Assembly: GCF_014645375.1 (NCBI RefSeq)
Contig: NZ_BMLT01000020.1
Location: forward strand, 1-53,379
Source: Marinobacterium nitratireducens
GTDB taxonomy: Bacteria > Pseudomonadota > Gammaproteobacteria > Pseudomonadales > Balneatricaceae
Direction of reading: 5' to 3'
Length of the DNA: 53,379 nt
The position numbers and the translations under genes were made by a program. The number at the start of each line of letters is the position of its first letter. Within the stretch, counting starts at the first letter, position 1. The notes below the pieces were generated by a model. That model did no database searches. It was not told the origin of the DNA and was given only the letters and a program-made list of their open reading frames with translations. Below, piece by piece: positions 1 through 8,929 of this stretch.

Positions 1-82
1 CACTCGCCGATGGGTTACACGACGCCCGGGACCTGCCGAAGCCGGATATCCCGTGGTAATGCGTCGTTCCACCCATCCTACG
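1..82. repeat. Right half of a composite palindromic repeat, cut by the window edge
   Basis: The stretch contains GATGGGTTACACGACG near its start and ends in TCCACCCATCCTACG at 68-82, the same inverted terminus that closes the repeats at 6356-6621 and 32899-33112. No gene is seen in 1-197. The left part lies outside the window, so its full length is unknown. Confidence 0.6.
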
Positions 83-143
83 ACGCGGCCGGAAGCAAAG
101 CCTCCCTCAAGCACGCTATCTGAGTTACAGGTTACGTGTAACT

Positions 144-192
144 CGTAACCCGCAACCCGTAACCCGTAACCCGTAACGCGTAACGCGTAACG
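144..192. repeat. Seven tandem 7-bp CGTAAC(C/G) units
   Basis: Seven consecutive heptamers can be read: CGTAACC, CGCAACC, CGTAACC, CGTAACC, then three CGTAACG. Just before them (121-143) is looser related sequence in both orientations (GAGTTACAGGTTACGTGTAAC). The array ends 5 bp from the purL stop codon. A related, more degenerate and inverted set lies at 46567-46620. Confidence 0.8.
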
Positions 193-197
193 CGACC

Positions 198-3100
198 CTA
201 CCCCACCCAGACGCGGGCGTTGCGGAACATCCGCATCCAGGCTCCGTCTTCCTGCCACTCGTCCGGCGCCCAGGAGTTCTGCACCGCGCGGAATACCCGC
301 TCGGGGTGCGGCATCATGATGGTGACACGGCCGTCCGGCGTCGTGACACCGGTGATACCGACCGGCGAGCCGTTCGGGTTGGCCGGATAGCGTTCGGTGG
401 TCTGACCGCGGTTATCGACATAGCGCAGCGAGACGTTGCCGGCGCCCTGCAGACCGATCAGATGCGACTCGTCACGGAACTCGGCACGTCCCTCGCCGTG
501 GGCGATGGCGATCGGCATGCGCGAGCCTTCCATGCCCTGCAGCAGAATGGACGCACTGCGCTGCACTTCGACCATCGCCACACGGGCTTCGAACTGCTCG
601 GACATATTGCGCACGAAGTGCGGCCAGAGCTCAGCCCCGGGGATCAGCTCGTGCAGGTTCGACAGCATCTGGCAGCCGTTGCAGACGCCCAGCGAGAAGG
701 TGTCGTCACGGTTGAAGAAGGCCTCGAACTGCTCGCGCGCACGGGCGTTGAACAGGATCGACTTGGCCCAGCCCTCGCCGGCGCCGAGAACGTCGCCGTA
801 GGAGAAGCCGCCGCAGGCGACCAGCCCCTTGAACTCCTCCAGGGCGCGACGACCGCTGATAATATCGCTCATGTGCACATCGACGGCGGCAAAGCCCGCG
901 CGCTCGAAAGCCGCGGCCATCTCGACCTGACCGTTGACACCCTGCTCGCGCAGCACCGCGATGCGCGGACGGCTGCCGGTATTGATGAACGGCGCCGCGA
1001 CGTCTTCGTTGATATCGAAGGTCAGCTCGGCGCCCAGACCCGGATCCTCGGCATCCAGCAGTGCGTCGAATTCCTGCTGCGCGCATTCGGAGTTGTCGCG
1101 CAGCGCCTGGATACGGTACGAGGTTTCCGCCCAGCAGCGCTGCAGCTCGACACGGGAAGCGCTGTAGACCTCCTCGTCATCGAAGTAGATGCACAGCTGA
1201 TCGTCCGGATTCAGGGTACCGACCACCTTGGCGATCTCGCCAAGGCCCGCGGCGTTGAGCTCGGTCAGGACCTGCTCGGTGTCCGCACGGCGCACCTGCA
1301 CGACCGCGCCCAGCTCCTCGGCGAACAGCGCCGCCAGCAACTCGGTCTCGTCGCCGGCCAGCAGATCGAGGTTGACGTCGACACCGGTATGGCCGGCGAA
1401 CGCCATTTCCGCCAGGGTTGCCAGCAGACCACCGTCGGAGCGGTCGTGATAGGCCAGCAGCAGCCCCTGTTCGTTGAGCTCCTGAACGGCGGCGAAGAAG
1501 GCGGCCAGCTGTCCGGCGTCATCCACGTCCGGCACGCCCTGGCCGACTTCATTGTAAACCTGCGCCAGCGCCGACAGACCCAGACGGTTCTGGCCGTTAC
1601 CCAGATCCAGCAGGATCAGGTCGGTTTCGCCCTTGTCGGTACGCAGCTGCGGCGTCAGCGTCTTGCGCGCGTCCAGCACCGGCGCGAAACCGGTGATGAT
1701 CAGCGACAGCGGCGCGGTGACGCTCTTCTGCTCGCCCTCGTCCTCCCAGACGGTGCGCATCGACATCGAATCCTTGCCCACCGGCACGGTGATGCCCAGT
1801 TCCGGGCACAGCTCCATACCCACGGCACGCACGGTGTCGTAGAGCTTTTCGTCCTCACCCGGATGGCCGGCAGCGCACATCCAGTTGGCCGACAGCTTGA
1901 TATCGGAGATATCGCCGATACGGGCGGCCGCCAGGTTGGTCAGGGTCTCGCCGATCGACATGCGTCCCGAAGCCGGCGCATCGATCAGGGCCAGCGGCGT
2001 GCGCTCGCCCATCGCCATGGCTTCGCCCGCACAGGTGTCGTAGGCGGCGGTGGTGACGGCGCAGTCGGCCACCGGCACCTGCCAGGGGCCGACCATCTGG
2101 TCGCGCGCGACCTGGCCGGTAATGCTGCGATCGCCGATGGTAATCAGGAAGCTCTTGGACGCGACCGCCGGCAGACGCAGCACGCGCTCGACGGCATCCG
2201 CCAGTTCGATGCGGGTGGTGTCGAAGGCGGGCACCTCGTAGGCCACGCGCTCGACGGAACGGTGCATCTTCGGCGGCTTGCCGAACAGCACGCTCATCGG
2301 CAGATCGACCGGCTTGTTCTCGAAGTGACTGTCGCCGAGGGTCAGGTGGTGTTCTTCGGTGGCTTCGCCGACCACCGCGTACGGGCAGCGCTCGCGCTCG
2401 CAGATGGCCTCGAAGCGCGCCATATCCTCCGGCTTCACCGCCAGCACGTAGCGCTCCTGGGCTTCGTTGCACCAGATCGCCAGTGGCGTCATGCCCGGCT
2501 CGTCGTTGTTGACGTTGCGCAGCTCGAAATCGCCGCCGCGACCGCCATCCTTGACCAGCTCCGGAAAGGCGTTGGACAGACCGCCGGCACCGACGTCGTG
2601 GATAAAGGCGATCGGGTTGGTATCGCCCAGCTGCCAGCACTGATCGATGACTTCCTGGCAACGGCGCTCCAGCTCCGGGTTGTCGCGCTGGACGGACGCG
2701 AAGTCCAGATCTTCCGACGAAGTGCCGGAGGACATCGACGACGCCGCGCCGCCACCCAGGCCAATCTGCATCGCCGGACCGCCGAGACAGATCAGTTTGG
2801 CACCGACCTCGATCTCGCCCTTCTCGACGTGATCGGCACGGATGTTGCCCATGCCACCGGCGATCATGATCGGCTTGTGATAACCGCGGACCTCTTCGCC
2901 CGCGGCGCCGTTGACCCGCTGCTCGAAGGTGCGGAAGTAGCCGTTCAGCGCCGGACGGCCGAATTCGTTGTTGAAGGCGGCGCCACCGATCGGGCCCTCG
3001 ATCATGATGTCCAGTGCCGAGACGATGCGGTCCGGCTTGCCGTAGGCGGACTCCCAGGGCTGTTCGAAGCCGGGAATCTTCAGGTCGGAGACGGTAAAGC

Positions 3101-4100
3101 CGGTCAGGCCCGCCTTGGGCTTGCCGCCGCGACCGGTGGCGCCCTCGTCACGGATCTCGCCGCCGGAACCGGTCGCGGCACCCGAGTGCGGCGCGATCGC
3201 GGTCGGGTGGTTGTGGGTTTCGACCTTCATCAGGATGTGGATATCTTCCTGATGGTAGCCGTATTCGCGGGATTCCGGATTCGGGAAGAAACGCCCCGCC
3301 CGGCTGCCGGTGACGACGGCGGCGTTGTCCTTGTACGCCGACAGCACGTTCTCGCCGCCCTGCTCGTAGGTATTCTTGATCATGCCGAACAGGGACTTGT
3401 CCTGCTGCACGCCGTCGATATCCCAGCTGGCGTTGAAGATCTTGTGGCGACAGTGCTCGGAGTTGGCCTGGGCGAACATCATCAGCTCGACGTCGGTCGG
3501 GTTACGGCCGAGTTCCTCGAAGCTCTTCACCAGGTAGTCGATTTCGTCTTCGGCCAGCGCCAGGCCCAGACGACCGTTGGCCTCGACCAGGGCATCGCGA
3601 CCGCCCGCCAGGATGTCGACCGTCGACAGCGGCCGCGGCGCCTCCTCGATGAACAGCGCCGACGCCGCATCGACCGAATCCAGCACCGCCTCGACCATGC
3701 GGTCGTGCAGCTCGGCGCGCACCAGATCACGCTGCGCTTGATCCAGCGCTGCCGATGCCTGAATATAGTACGCCACACCGCGCTCCAGGCGCTTGACCTC
3801 GGCCAGCCCGCAGTTGTGGGCGATGTCGGTGGCTTTCGACGACCAGGGCGAAATGGTCCCGGGCCGCGGTACGACCAGCATCAGCTCACCTTCCGGCGCA
3901 CCGCTTTCGGCTTTGGGGCCGTAGCGCAGGATTCGGTCCAGCACTTCCTGCTGGGCTGCGGTCAGGTCCTGCTTGAGGTCCGCAAAGTGCACGTACTCGC
4001 CGTACAGCGCAGTGATTGCCGGAACCTTGGATTGCAGGGAGGACAGCAGCTTGTCGTGACGGAATGCAGAAAGAGCAGGCGCTCCACGCAGTACGAGCAT
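198..4100 (-). CDS. purL: Phosphoribosylformylglycinamidine synthase (FGAM synthase)
   Basis: PurL converts FGAR, glutamine and ATP to FGAM, the fourth step of purine synthesis, in the cytosol. The 1300-residue product is the large single-chain type, close to the usual ~1295. It has an N-terminal region, the AIRS-like synthase domains (motifs [11 protein letters not shown] and [13 protein letters not shown]) and a C-terminal class I glutamine amidotransferase domain. That domain carries nucleophile Cys1140 in GVCNGCQML and the His1265/Glu1267 pair in MMPHPERVF. The reading frame stays open far upstream into mltF, but the ATG at 4100 gives [13 protein letters not shown], the standard family start, with AAAGAGG upstream. 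It is divergent from mltF, as in pseudomonads. Confidence 0.98.
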   Translation of the reverse strand: MLVLRGAPALSAFRHDKLLSSLQSKVPAITALYGEYVHFADLKQDLTAAQQEVLDRILRYGPKAESGAPEGELMLVVPRPGTISPWSSKATDIAHNCGLAEVKRLERGVAYYIQASAALDQAQRDLVRAELHDRMVEAVLDSVDAASALFIEEAPRPLSTVDILAGGRDALVEANGRLGLALAEDEIDYLVKSFEELGRNPTDVELMMFAQANSEHCRHKIFNASWDIDGVQQDKSLFGMIKNTYEQGGENVLSAYKDNAAVVTGSRAGRFFPNPESREYGYHQEDIHILMKVETHNHPTAIAPHSGAATGSGGEIRDEGATGRGGKPKAGLTGFTVSDLKIPGFEQPWESAYGKPDRIVSALDIMIEGPIGGAAFNNEFGRPALNGYFRTFEQRVNGAAGEEVRGYHKPIMIAGGMGNIRADHVEKGEIEVGAKLICLGGPAMQIGLGGGAASSMSSGTSSEDLDFASVQRDNPELERRCQEVIDQCWQLGDTNPIAFIHDVGAGGLSNAFPELVKDGGRGGDFELRNVNNDEPGMTPLAIWCNEAQERYVLAVKPEDMARFEAICERERCPYAVVGEATEEHHLTLGDSHFENKPVDLPMSVLFGKPPKMHRSVERVAYEVPAFDTTRIELADAVERVLRLPAVASKSFLITIGDRSITGQVARDQMVGPWQVPVADCAVTTAAYDTCAGEAMAMGERTPLALIDAPASGRMSIGETLTNLAAARIGDISDIKLSANWMCAAGHPGEDEKLYDTVRAVGMELCPELGITVPVGKDSMSMRTVWEDEGEQKSVTAPLSLIITGFAPVLDARKTLTPQLRTDKGETDLILLDLGNGQNRLGLSALAQVYNEVGQGVPDVDDAGQLAAFFAAVQELNEQGLLLAYHDRSDGGLLATLAEMAFAGHTGVDVNLDLLAGDETELLAALFAEELGAVVQVRRADTEQVLTELNAAGLGEIAKVVGTLNPDDQLCIYFDDEEVYSASRVELQRCWAETSYRIQALRDNSECAQQEFDALLDAEDPGLGAELTFDINEDVAAPFINTGSRPRIAVLREQGVNGQVEMAAAFERAGFAAVDVHMSDIISGRRALEEFKGLVACGGFSYGDVLGAGEGWAKSILFNARAREQFEAFFNRDDTFSLGVCNGCQMLSNLHELIPGAELWPHFVRNMSEQFEARVAMVEVQRSASILLQGMEGSRMPIAIAHGEGRAEFRDESHLIGLQGAGNVSLRYVDNRGQTTERYPANPNGSPVGITGVTTPDGRVTIMMPHPERVFRAVQNSWAPDEWQEDGAWMRMFRNARVWVG

Positions 4101-4211
4101 GTCGATCTCGAGCCTCTTTGAAAGTGAGTCTGGACGTACAGGAATGACAAAACAAAAACAGGCTCCGAATTTTACCCGAAAGCGGCTGCCGTATACCAGA
4201 AAAGCCCGACA

Positions 4212-5681
4212 ATGATGCTGAAAGTGCACCGCCGTAAACATACCCTCGCCCTGCTGTGCGCGCTGGTGCTGCTGAGCCTGCCTGCGCTGGTGAGCTACAA
4301 CAGCCAGAACCGGCTCGAGATGATCCAGGAACGCGGCGTGCTGCGACTGGCCACCTTCAACACGCCCTCGGACTACTTTCTCGACAAGGGCGAGCCCGCC
4401 GGCTTCGAGTACGAACTGGTGCAGGCTTTCGCCCGCGATATCGGCGTGCGCGTCGAACTGCACCTGGCCCGCAGCCCCGAAGAGCTGATCCGCCTGGTAC
4501 AGCAGCGCGACGTTCATCTCGCCGCGGCGGGGCTCACGGTAACGCCCGAGCGGCAGCAGCGCGTCGCGTTCGGCCCGAGCTACCTCGAAAGTGCAACCGC
4601 CGTCATCTACCGCGAGATCCGCGGCCGCAAGCCGCCCAAGGGCATCGAGGACCTGGTGGGCAAACGTATCCTGGTCGCCGCCGGCAGCCGCTACGGCGAG
4701 TTGTTGCAAGCCTTTCAGCAGGAGTATCCGGATCTGCACTGGGAGGAGACCGACCAGCTCGGTATCAGCGACCTGCTGTCGATGGTGGACGATGACGAAA
4801 TCGACTACACCCTGGTCGACAGCATCCGCTTCGACGGTCAGTACGCTTTCTATCCCGGGGTGAAAAAAGCCTTCGAGGTGGAAGCGCCGCAGCCGCTGGC
4901 ATGGATGATCGCGCGCCGGCAGGACGACGCCCTGGCCCAGGCGCTGGAGACCTTTTTCACCAAGCCCGAAACCCAGTCGCTGATCGCCGAGCTGAAAGCG
5001 CGTTACTTCCAGCGCCGCAACAGTCTCAACTACTTTGACACCCTGACCTTCAAGCGCGACCTGCGCGAGCGCTTCCCGCGCTACGAGCAGTATTTCTACA
5101 TCGCCGAGCAGGAAACCGATATCGACTGGAACCTGCTCGCCTCGGTCGCCTATCAGGAATCCCACTGGGACCCCGGTGCGGTGTCACCTACCGGCGTGCG
5201 AGGGATCATGATGCTGACCCATGCCGCCGCCTCGGAAGTCGGCGTCGATGACCGCACCGACCCCGTTCAGAGCATCATCGGCGGCGCCCACTACCTGGTC
5301 AGCGTCAAGAAGAAGATCCCGGACCGCATACCGGAGCCCGACCATACCTGGTTTGCGCTGGCCGGCTACAACGTCGGCTTCGGCCACCTGGAGGACGCCC
5401 GCGTTCTCACCCAGCGCGGCGGCAAGAATCCCGACCGCTGGAACGACGTGCGCGAGTTCCTGCCGCTGCTGACCAAGGAGAAGTACTACAGCACCGTCAA
5501 ACTCGGTTACGCCCGCGGCTACGAGCCGGTGCAGTACGTCGCCAACATTCAGAAGTACATCAAGCTTTTGCAGTGGGAAAAGCGGCTGGACCGCATCCGC
5601 CACAACCGCGAAAGCGACGCCTCCGGAGCAACGCCCGTACCGGAAATCCCGCTGAGCGAAACCCTGCCGCCGGCGCTATAG
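4212..5681 (+). CDS. mltF: Membrane-bound lytic murein transglycosylase F
   Basis: MltF cleaves the MurNAc-GlcNAc bond of peptidoglycan with formation of 1,6-anhydro-muropeptides, at the periplasmic face of the outer membrane. The 489-residue protein starts with a basic, hydrophobic signal segment (about residues 10-28). A solute-binding-protein-type regulatory domain follows (about 40-270), then a C-terminal SLT lysozyme-like domain (about 300-460). The catalytic glutamate is Glu316 in QESHWDP, followed by [12 protein letters not shown] and [14 protein letters not shown]. It is divergent from purL and convergent with tadA, a linkage common in gammaproteobacteria. Two consecutive ATGs open the frame and the ribosome-binding site is weak, so either may be used. 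Confidence 0.96.
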   Translation: MMLKVHRRKHTLALLCALVLLSLPALVSYNSQNRLEMIQERGVLRLATFNTPSDYFLDKGEPAGFEYELVQAFARDIGVRVELHLARSPEELIRLVQQRDVHLAAAGLTVTPERQQRVAFGPSYLESATAVIYREIRGRKPPKGIEDLVGKRILVAAGSRYGELLQAFQQEYPDLHWEETDQLGISDLLSMVDDDEIDYTLVDSIRFDGQYAFYPGVKKAFEVEAPQPLAWMIARRQDDALAQALETFFTKPETQSLIAELKARYFQRRNSLNYFDTLTFKRDLRERFPRYEQYFYIAEQETDIDWNLLASVAYQESHWDPGAVSPTGVRGIMMLTHAAASEVGVDDRTDPVQSIIGGAHYLVSVKKKIPDRIPEPDHTWFALAGYNVGFGHLEDARVLTQRGGKNPDRWNDVREFLPLLTKEKYYSTVKLGYARGYEPVQYVANIQKYIKLLQWEKRLDRIRHNRESDASGATPVPEIPLSETLPPAL

Positions 5682-5683
5682 CA

Positions 5684-5743
5684 AGCTCTGCCCTTGCCCG
5701 CTCAGCAAGTCGCCAAGGGGATTGGTGGGGCAAGGGCAGAGCT
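5684..5743. repeat. Perfect 16-bp inverted repeat between convergent mltF and tadA
   Basis: AGCTCTGCCCTTGCCC at 5684-5699 is the exact reverse complement of 5728-5743, with a 28-bp loop. The right arm runs into the tadA stop codon. There is no T-run on either side, so it is not a canonical intrinsic terminator. It could still protect or end both convergent transcripts, or be a repeat pair. Confidence 0.75.
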
Positions 5744-6248
5744 AGCCACCGTCGCGCGCGCGCTTCAGCGCTTTCTGCTGCGCCCGGCGACGGCGAAAGA
5801 AGGCGCTGATGCGCTCGCTGCAGCGCTCGGCCTCGATACCGCCCGTTACCTCGACCCGGTGATTCATCCAGCTTTGCTGCAACAGTTGCCCGTTGCTCGC
5901 CACGGCGCCGGACTTGGGCTCGCTGGCGCCGTAGACCAGACGCCGGATGCGGGCATGCACGATTGCCCCGGAGCACATGGTGCAGGGTTCGATGGTGACG
6001 TACAGGTCCGCCCCCACCAGCCGGTAGTTGGCCACCGTCGCCGCGGCATCGCGCAGCGCCATGATCTCGGCGTGAGCCGTCGGGTCCTGACCGCTGATCG
6101 GGTGATTCCAGCCGCGGCCGATCACCCGCCCGTCCAGCACCACGATAGCGCCCACCGGCACCTCGTCCGCCGCCTCGGCGTGATCGGCCATGGACAGCGC
6201 CTCGCGCATCCAGTAGCGATCCTGCAGCAGCTGTTGCTCGATTGTCAT
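5742..6248 (-). CDS. tadA: tRNA-specific adenosine deaminase (A34 to inosine)
   Basis: TadA deaminates adenosine 34 of tRNA-Arg(ACG) to inosine. The 168-residue protein has the cytidine-deaminase zinc site: His59 and Glu61 in TAHAE, with Cys89 and Cys92 in EPCTMCSGA. PVGA and the ARIRRLVYGA segment are typical of TadA. The ATG at 6248 has a good GGGAG site 6 nt upstream, so longer in-frame versions were rejected. The C-terminus is basic and arginine-rich. Convergent with mltF. Confidence 0.96.
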   Translation of the reverse strand: MTIEQQLLQDRYWMREALSMADHAEAADEVPVGAIVVLDGRVIGRGWNHPISGQDPTAHAEIMALRDAAATVANYRLVGADLYVTIEPCTMCSGAIVHARIRRLVYGASEPKSGAVASNGQLLQQSWMNHRVEVTGGIEAERCSERISAFFRRRRAQQKALKRARDGG

Positions 6249-6355
6249 GGGCAGCTCCCTTCAGCCGCCACAGCGGGGAAGACGCCATCTCCTGACCGAA
6301 AACCGCCAACGGAAAACATGCAAAGATTCACAGTGTACATAGTGGGCAATAAAAA

Positions 6356-6621
6356 GGTTCATCGCGCTTTAGCGGAAACACGTAAATCGTAGGATGGGTG
6401 GAGCGACGCATCGGTACGGCGTATCCGTCACTGATGCGACCAGGGCCTCGCGCAACCCACCTTGGGCGTCGGTTCGGCACGAAACTTGTAGCCGCCCCCT
6501 TGATGGGTTCCCTGATATTTGCTCCTGCAATATCAGGATTCCCACAGTCCCTGGTAGTTGCGCCGCGTCAGCCTCACGGAAAGCGTTAAGCAGGGCGCCA
6601 GTGCGGCTCCACCCATCCTAC
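6356..6621. repeat. Composite palindromic repeat with internal covarying hairpin
   Basis: GGTTCATCGCGCTTTAGCGG opens the region. The element proper starts with GTAGGATGGGTGGAGC at 6389 and ends with the inverted CTCCACCCATCCTAC at 6607-6621. Inside, 6511-6519 (CCTGATATT) pairs perfectly with 6529-6537 around the loop TGCTCCTGC, and is flanked by GATGGGTT and ATTCCC. The copy at 32899-33112 has the same loop and flanks but a different stem that still pairs. Short open frames here are repeat sequence, and no gene is supported in 6249-7062. Confidence 0.8.
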
Positions 6622-6770
6622 CTTTGGCACCTGGTTTCAAACTAATGTGCGAAGAAACATTAAAAAAGGCAGCTACAGCGACCTATCTTAACCCGGTAAA
6701 GGTACACCGGGGTAATTCAGTCACCATAGCTGCCTGGCAGGAGCAGCCTGAGCAGCGACAACGTCGCAGC

Positions 6771-7060
6771 CAGGGAACCTGCGAACAAGTCCCATTTGGT
6801 CTCTGCGGGCCCTGAAGCGTGCAGCTGCAAGGCGCAGTGTGCAGGGAATACCCTAAAGGGCACTTTGGCCGTAGTCCTTTTCAAGCGCTGCAACACAGCA
6901 GATGCATGCTTCAGGGCCCGCCCTTCGGGGCTTGCAGCGCGAACCGGACTCTTTGTTGCCGCTTCTCGACAGGCCACCAGCATGCCTTCGAAACGGCGCC
7001 TCGATTCCGGATCGCGCTGTAAGCCAGAGCCTCATTGGGACTTATTCGCAAGTTCCCTAG
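6771..7060. mobile_element. MITE-like element with nested inverted repeats, no transposase
   Basis: The 290-bp stretch has long terminal inverted repeats. AGGGAACCTGCGAACAAGTC at the left (continuing CCCA) matches the reverse complement of the right end (7036-7060) with two mismatches over 22 bp. A second inverted pair lies inside: 6807-6828 and 6898-6919, also 22 bp with two mismatches, sharing GGGCCCTGAAGC / GCTTCAGGGCCC. There is no credible transposase frame and no clear target-site duplication. The element ends 2 bp before the dehydratase stop codon. It could be a non-autonomous transposon or the deleted remnant of an insertion sequence. Confidence 0.7.
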
Positions 7061-7062
7061 CC

Positions 7063-8814
7063 TTACTTCTCGTCTTTCAGCGCTTCGTTACGCCAGTCCA
7101 CGTTGCCGGAGTGGGTCACCGCGCCCCTGGTGGCAGGTCCGACGCAGGCAACGTACTTCTGCGCGTAGCCGGCAGCCGCGATATAGGCCTTGCCGCTGCG
7201 ATCGGATTCCTTGAACGCCGCCCGGCGCGCCGCCAGGACATCGTCCGCCACCTCGAGGTTGAGGGCCTTGCCTTCTACATCGACGGTGATGGTATCACCC
7301 TCCTCGACCAGCGCAATCAGGCCGCCCTTGGCGGCTTCAGGCGTCACGTAACCCACGCAGAGGCCGCGCGAGGCACCGGAGAAGCGGCCATCGGTCACCA
7401 GCGCGGTGGACTCGCCCTTGCCCATGCCGTACAGCAGCGCGGTCACGGTCACCAGCTCGCGCATGCCCGGGCCGCCGACGGGGCCTTCGTTGCGCACGAC
7501 GATGACATCGCCATCCTGGATCTCGTTGGCCAGCACGCTCTGCAGGCAGTGCTCCTCGGACTCGAACACCCGTGCGGGGCCCGTGAAACGCGTCACTTCA
7601 AGGCCCGCATTCTTGATCACGGCACCGTCCGGCGCCAGATTGCCCTTGAGCACGCTCAGACCACCGCCCTGGGTCCGCGGCTCGGTGATCGGCATGACGA
7701 TCTTGCCGTCCGCGTCCGGCGCATCGGCCAGCGCTTCGGCCAGGGTAGTGCCGGTGCTGGTCAGGCAGTCTCCGTGCAGGTAGCCGCCGTCCAGCAGCTG
7801 CTTGAGAATCACCGGCACACCGCCGATCTCATGCAGATCCGCGTACAGGTACGGGCCCGACGGGCTCAGGTGGGTGATCAGCGGCGTGCGCTCGAACACC
7901 GCCGCAACGTCGTCGATGGTGAACTCGATCCCGGCTTCGTTGGCGATCGCCGGAATGTGCAATGCGGCGTTGGTCGAACCGCCGGTGGCCGCCACCGCGG
8001 CACAGGCGTTTTCCAGGCTCTTGCGGGTGACGAGGTCACGCGGCAGCGGGAAGTTCGCCTCGACCGTTTTCATCAGCTGGCGTCCGGCCTGGCGCGCCAT
8101 TGCGCGGCGCTGGGAGTAGACCGACGGAATGGTGCTCGAGCCCAGCGGCGCGAAACCGAAGACTTCGGCGACCATGCCCATGGTATTGGCGGTAAACTGG
8201 CCGGCGCAGCAGCCGGAGGCTGGCCAGGCCGCGCGGGATACGGCTTCGAGCTCTTCCAGGGTGCTCTGCTTGGCGATCAGCTTGCCGGTGTATTCACCCA
8301 CCGTCTTGACCTCGGCGGGCTTGCCCTTGAAGCGGCCGGGCAGCGCCGGACCACCGTTGAGGAAAGCGCCTGGCACGTTAAGGCGCGTCAGCGCCATCAT
8401 CATGCCGGGGAAGTTCTTGTCGCAGGCACCGATGCACAGCAGGCCATCGTACTGGTGCCCGCGCATCACGATCTCGATACTGTCGGCGATCGCCTCACGC
8501 GACATCAGGGAAAAATGCATGCCGGTGTGGCCGTTGACCAGGCCGTCGGAGACCGAAATGGTGGTGAATTCGCGCGGCGTGCCGCCTTCGCGGTAGATCC
8601 CGCGTCGCGCCTCTTCCGACACTTCCGCCAGGCGGATGTTGCAGGGGCTCATCTCGCCGTGGCTCGATACCACGCCGACGAACGGCTGGCTGATATCCTC
8701 GTCATCCAGTCCCATGCCACGCAGCATGGCGCGGGCCGCCGCCTTGACGGGGCCGGTTTTCATCACTTCGGAACGGTAGGGACGCTTCGCGGCGCCTTTG
8801 TTATCGTTTGACAT
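7063..8814 (-). CDS. ilvD: Dihydroxy-acid dehydratase family protein (IlvD/Edd), [2Fe-2S]-type
   Basis: The family dehydrates 2,3-dihydroxy carboxylates to 2-keto acids. IlvD does this for valine and isoleucine synthesis; relatives act on sugar acids. The 583-residue product has the three expected cluster cysteines: Cys58 (MSPCNIRL), Cys131 (GACDKNFPG) and Cys203 ([12 protein letters not shown]). It also has the active-site segment [11 protein letters not shown]. The SPCN cysteine and the MHFSLMSRE region resemble the [2Fe-2S] branch that includes bona fide DHADs. Start chosen at the ATG at 8814, which follows GGAGAG; a longer frame runs upstream without support. It is the third gene after an aldehyde dehydrogenase and a PQQ alcohol dehydrogenase on the same strand, so a catabolic aldonate-type role is as likely as amino-acid synthesis. 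Confidence 0.85.
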   Translation of the reverse strand: MSNDNKGAAKRPYRSEVMKTGPVKAAARAMLRGMGLDDEDISQPFVGVVSSHGEMSPCNIRLAEVSEEARRGIYREGGTPREFTTISVSDGLVNGHTGMHFSLMSREAIADSIEIVMRGHQYDGLLCIGACDKNFPGMMMALTRLNVPGAFLNGGPALPGRFKGKPAEVKTVGEYTGKLIAKQSTLEELEAVSRAAWPASGCCAGQFTANTMGMVAEVFGFAPLGSSTIPSVYSQRRAMARQAGRQLMKTVEANFPLPRDLVTRKSLENACAAVAATGGSTNAALHIPAIANEAGIEFTIDDVAAVFERTPLITHLSPSGPYLYADLHEIGGVPVILKQLLDGGYLHGDCLTSTGTTLAEALADAPDADGKIVMPITEPRTQGGGLSVLKGNLAPDGAVIKNAGLEVTRFTGPARVFESEEHCLQSVLANEIQDGDVIVVRNEGPVGGPGMRELVTVTALLYGMGKGESTALVTDGRFSGASRGLCVGYVTPEAAKGGLIALVEEGDTITVDVEGKALNLEVADDVLAARRAAFKESDRSGKAYIAAAGYAQKYVACVGPATRGAVTHSGNVDWRNEALKDEK

Positions 8815-8929
8815 TGTTTCTCTCCAGTGGGGTGAGGCACCAAAAAAAAGGTCCAGCACTACGGAAGGACCTTTTGTCGGTTTCAACTGTTCATCGTTGC
8901 AGAGGATTCATGGCAGTTGCCGGCAGAAC

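Noticed and set aside
144-192. Tandem heptamers considered as a CRISPR or telomere-like array
   Set aside because: The units are 7 bp with no spacers, far too short for CRISPR, and nothing suggests a chromosome end.
306-4121. 1271-codon open frame antisense to purL
   Set aside because: It is the opposite-strand shadow of a high-GC, strongly conserved gene. Its translation is low-complexity (Arg/His/Gln/Asp/Val rich) with no recognisable domain.
4101-5165. N-terminal extension of the purL frame into mltF
   Set aside because: The extra 355 codons lie antisense to mltF. PurL homologues start at the ATG at 4100, which has a ribosome site.
6394-6815. Short plus-strand frames in the tadA-dehydratase spacer
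   Set aside because: They consist of repeat DNA, have no ribosome sites and give translations without any recognised family.
6796-8811. Large plus-strand open frame across the MITE-like element and antisense to the dehydratase
   Set aside because: Shadow of the minus-strand dehydratase, extended by repeat DNA; no family resemblance.
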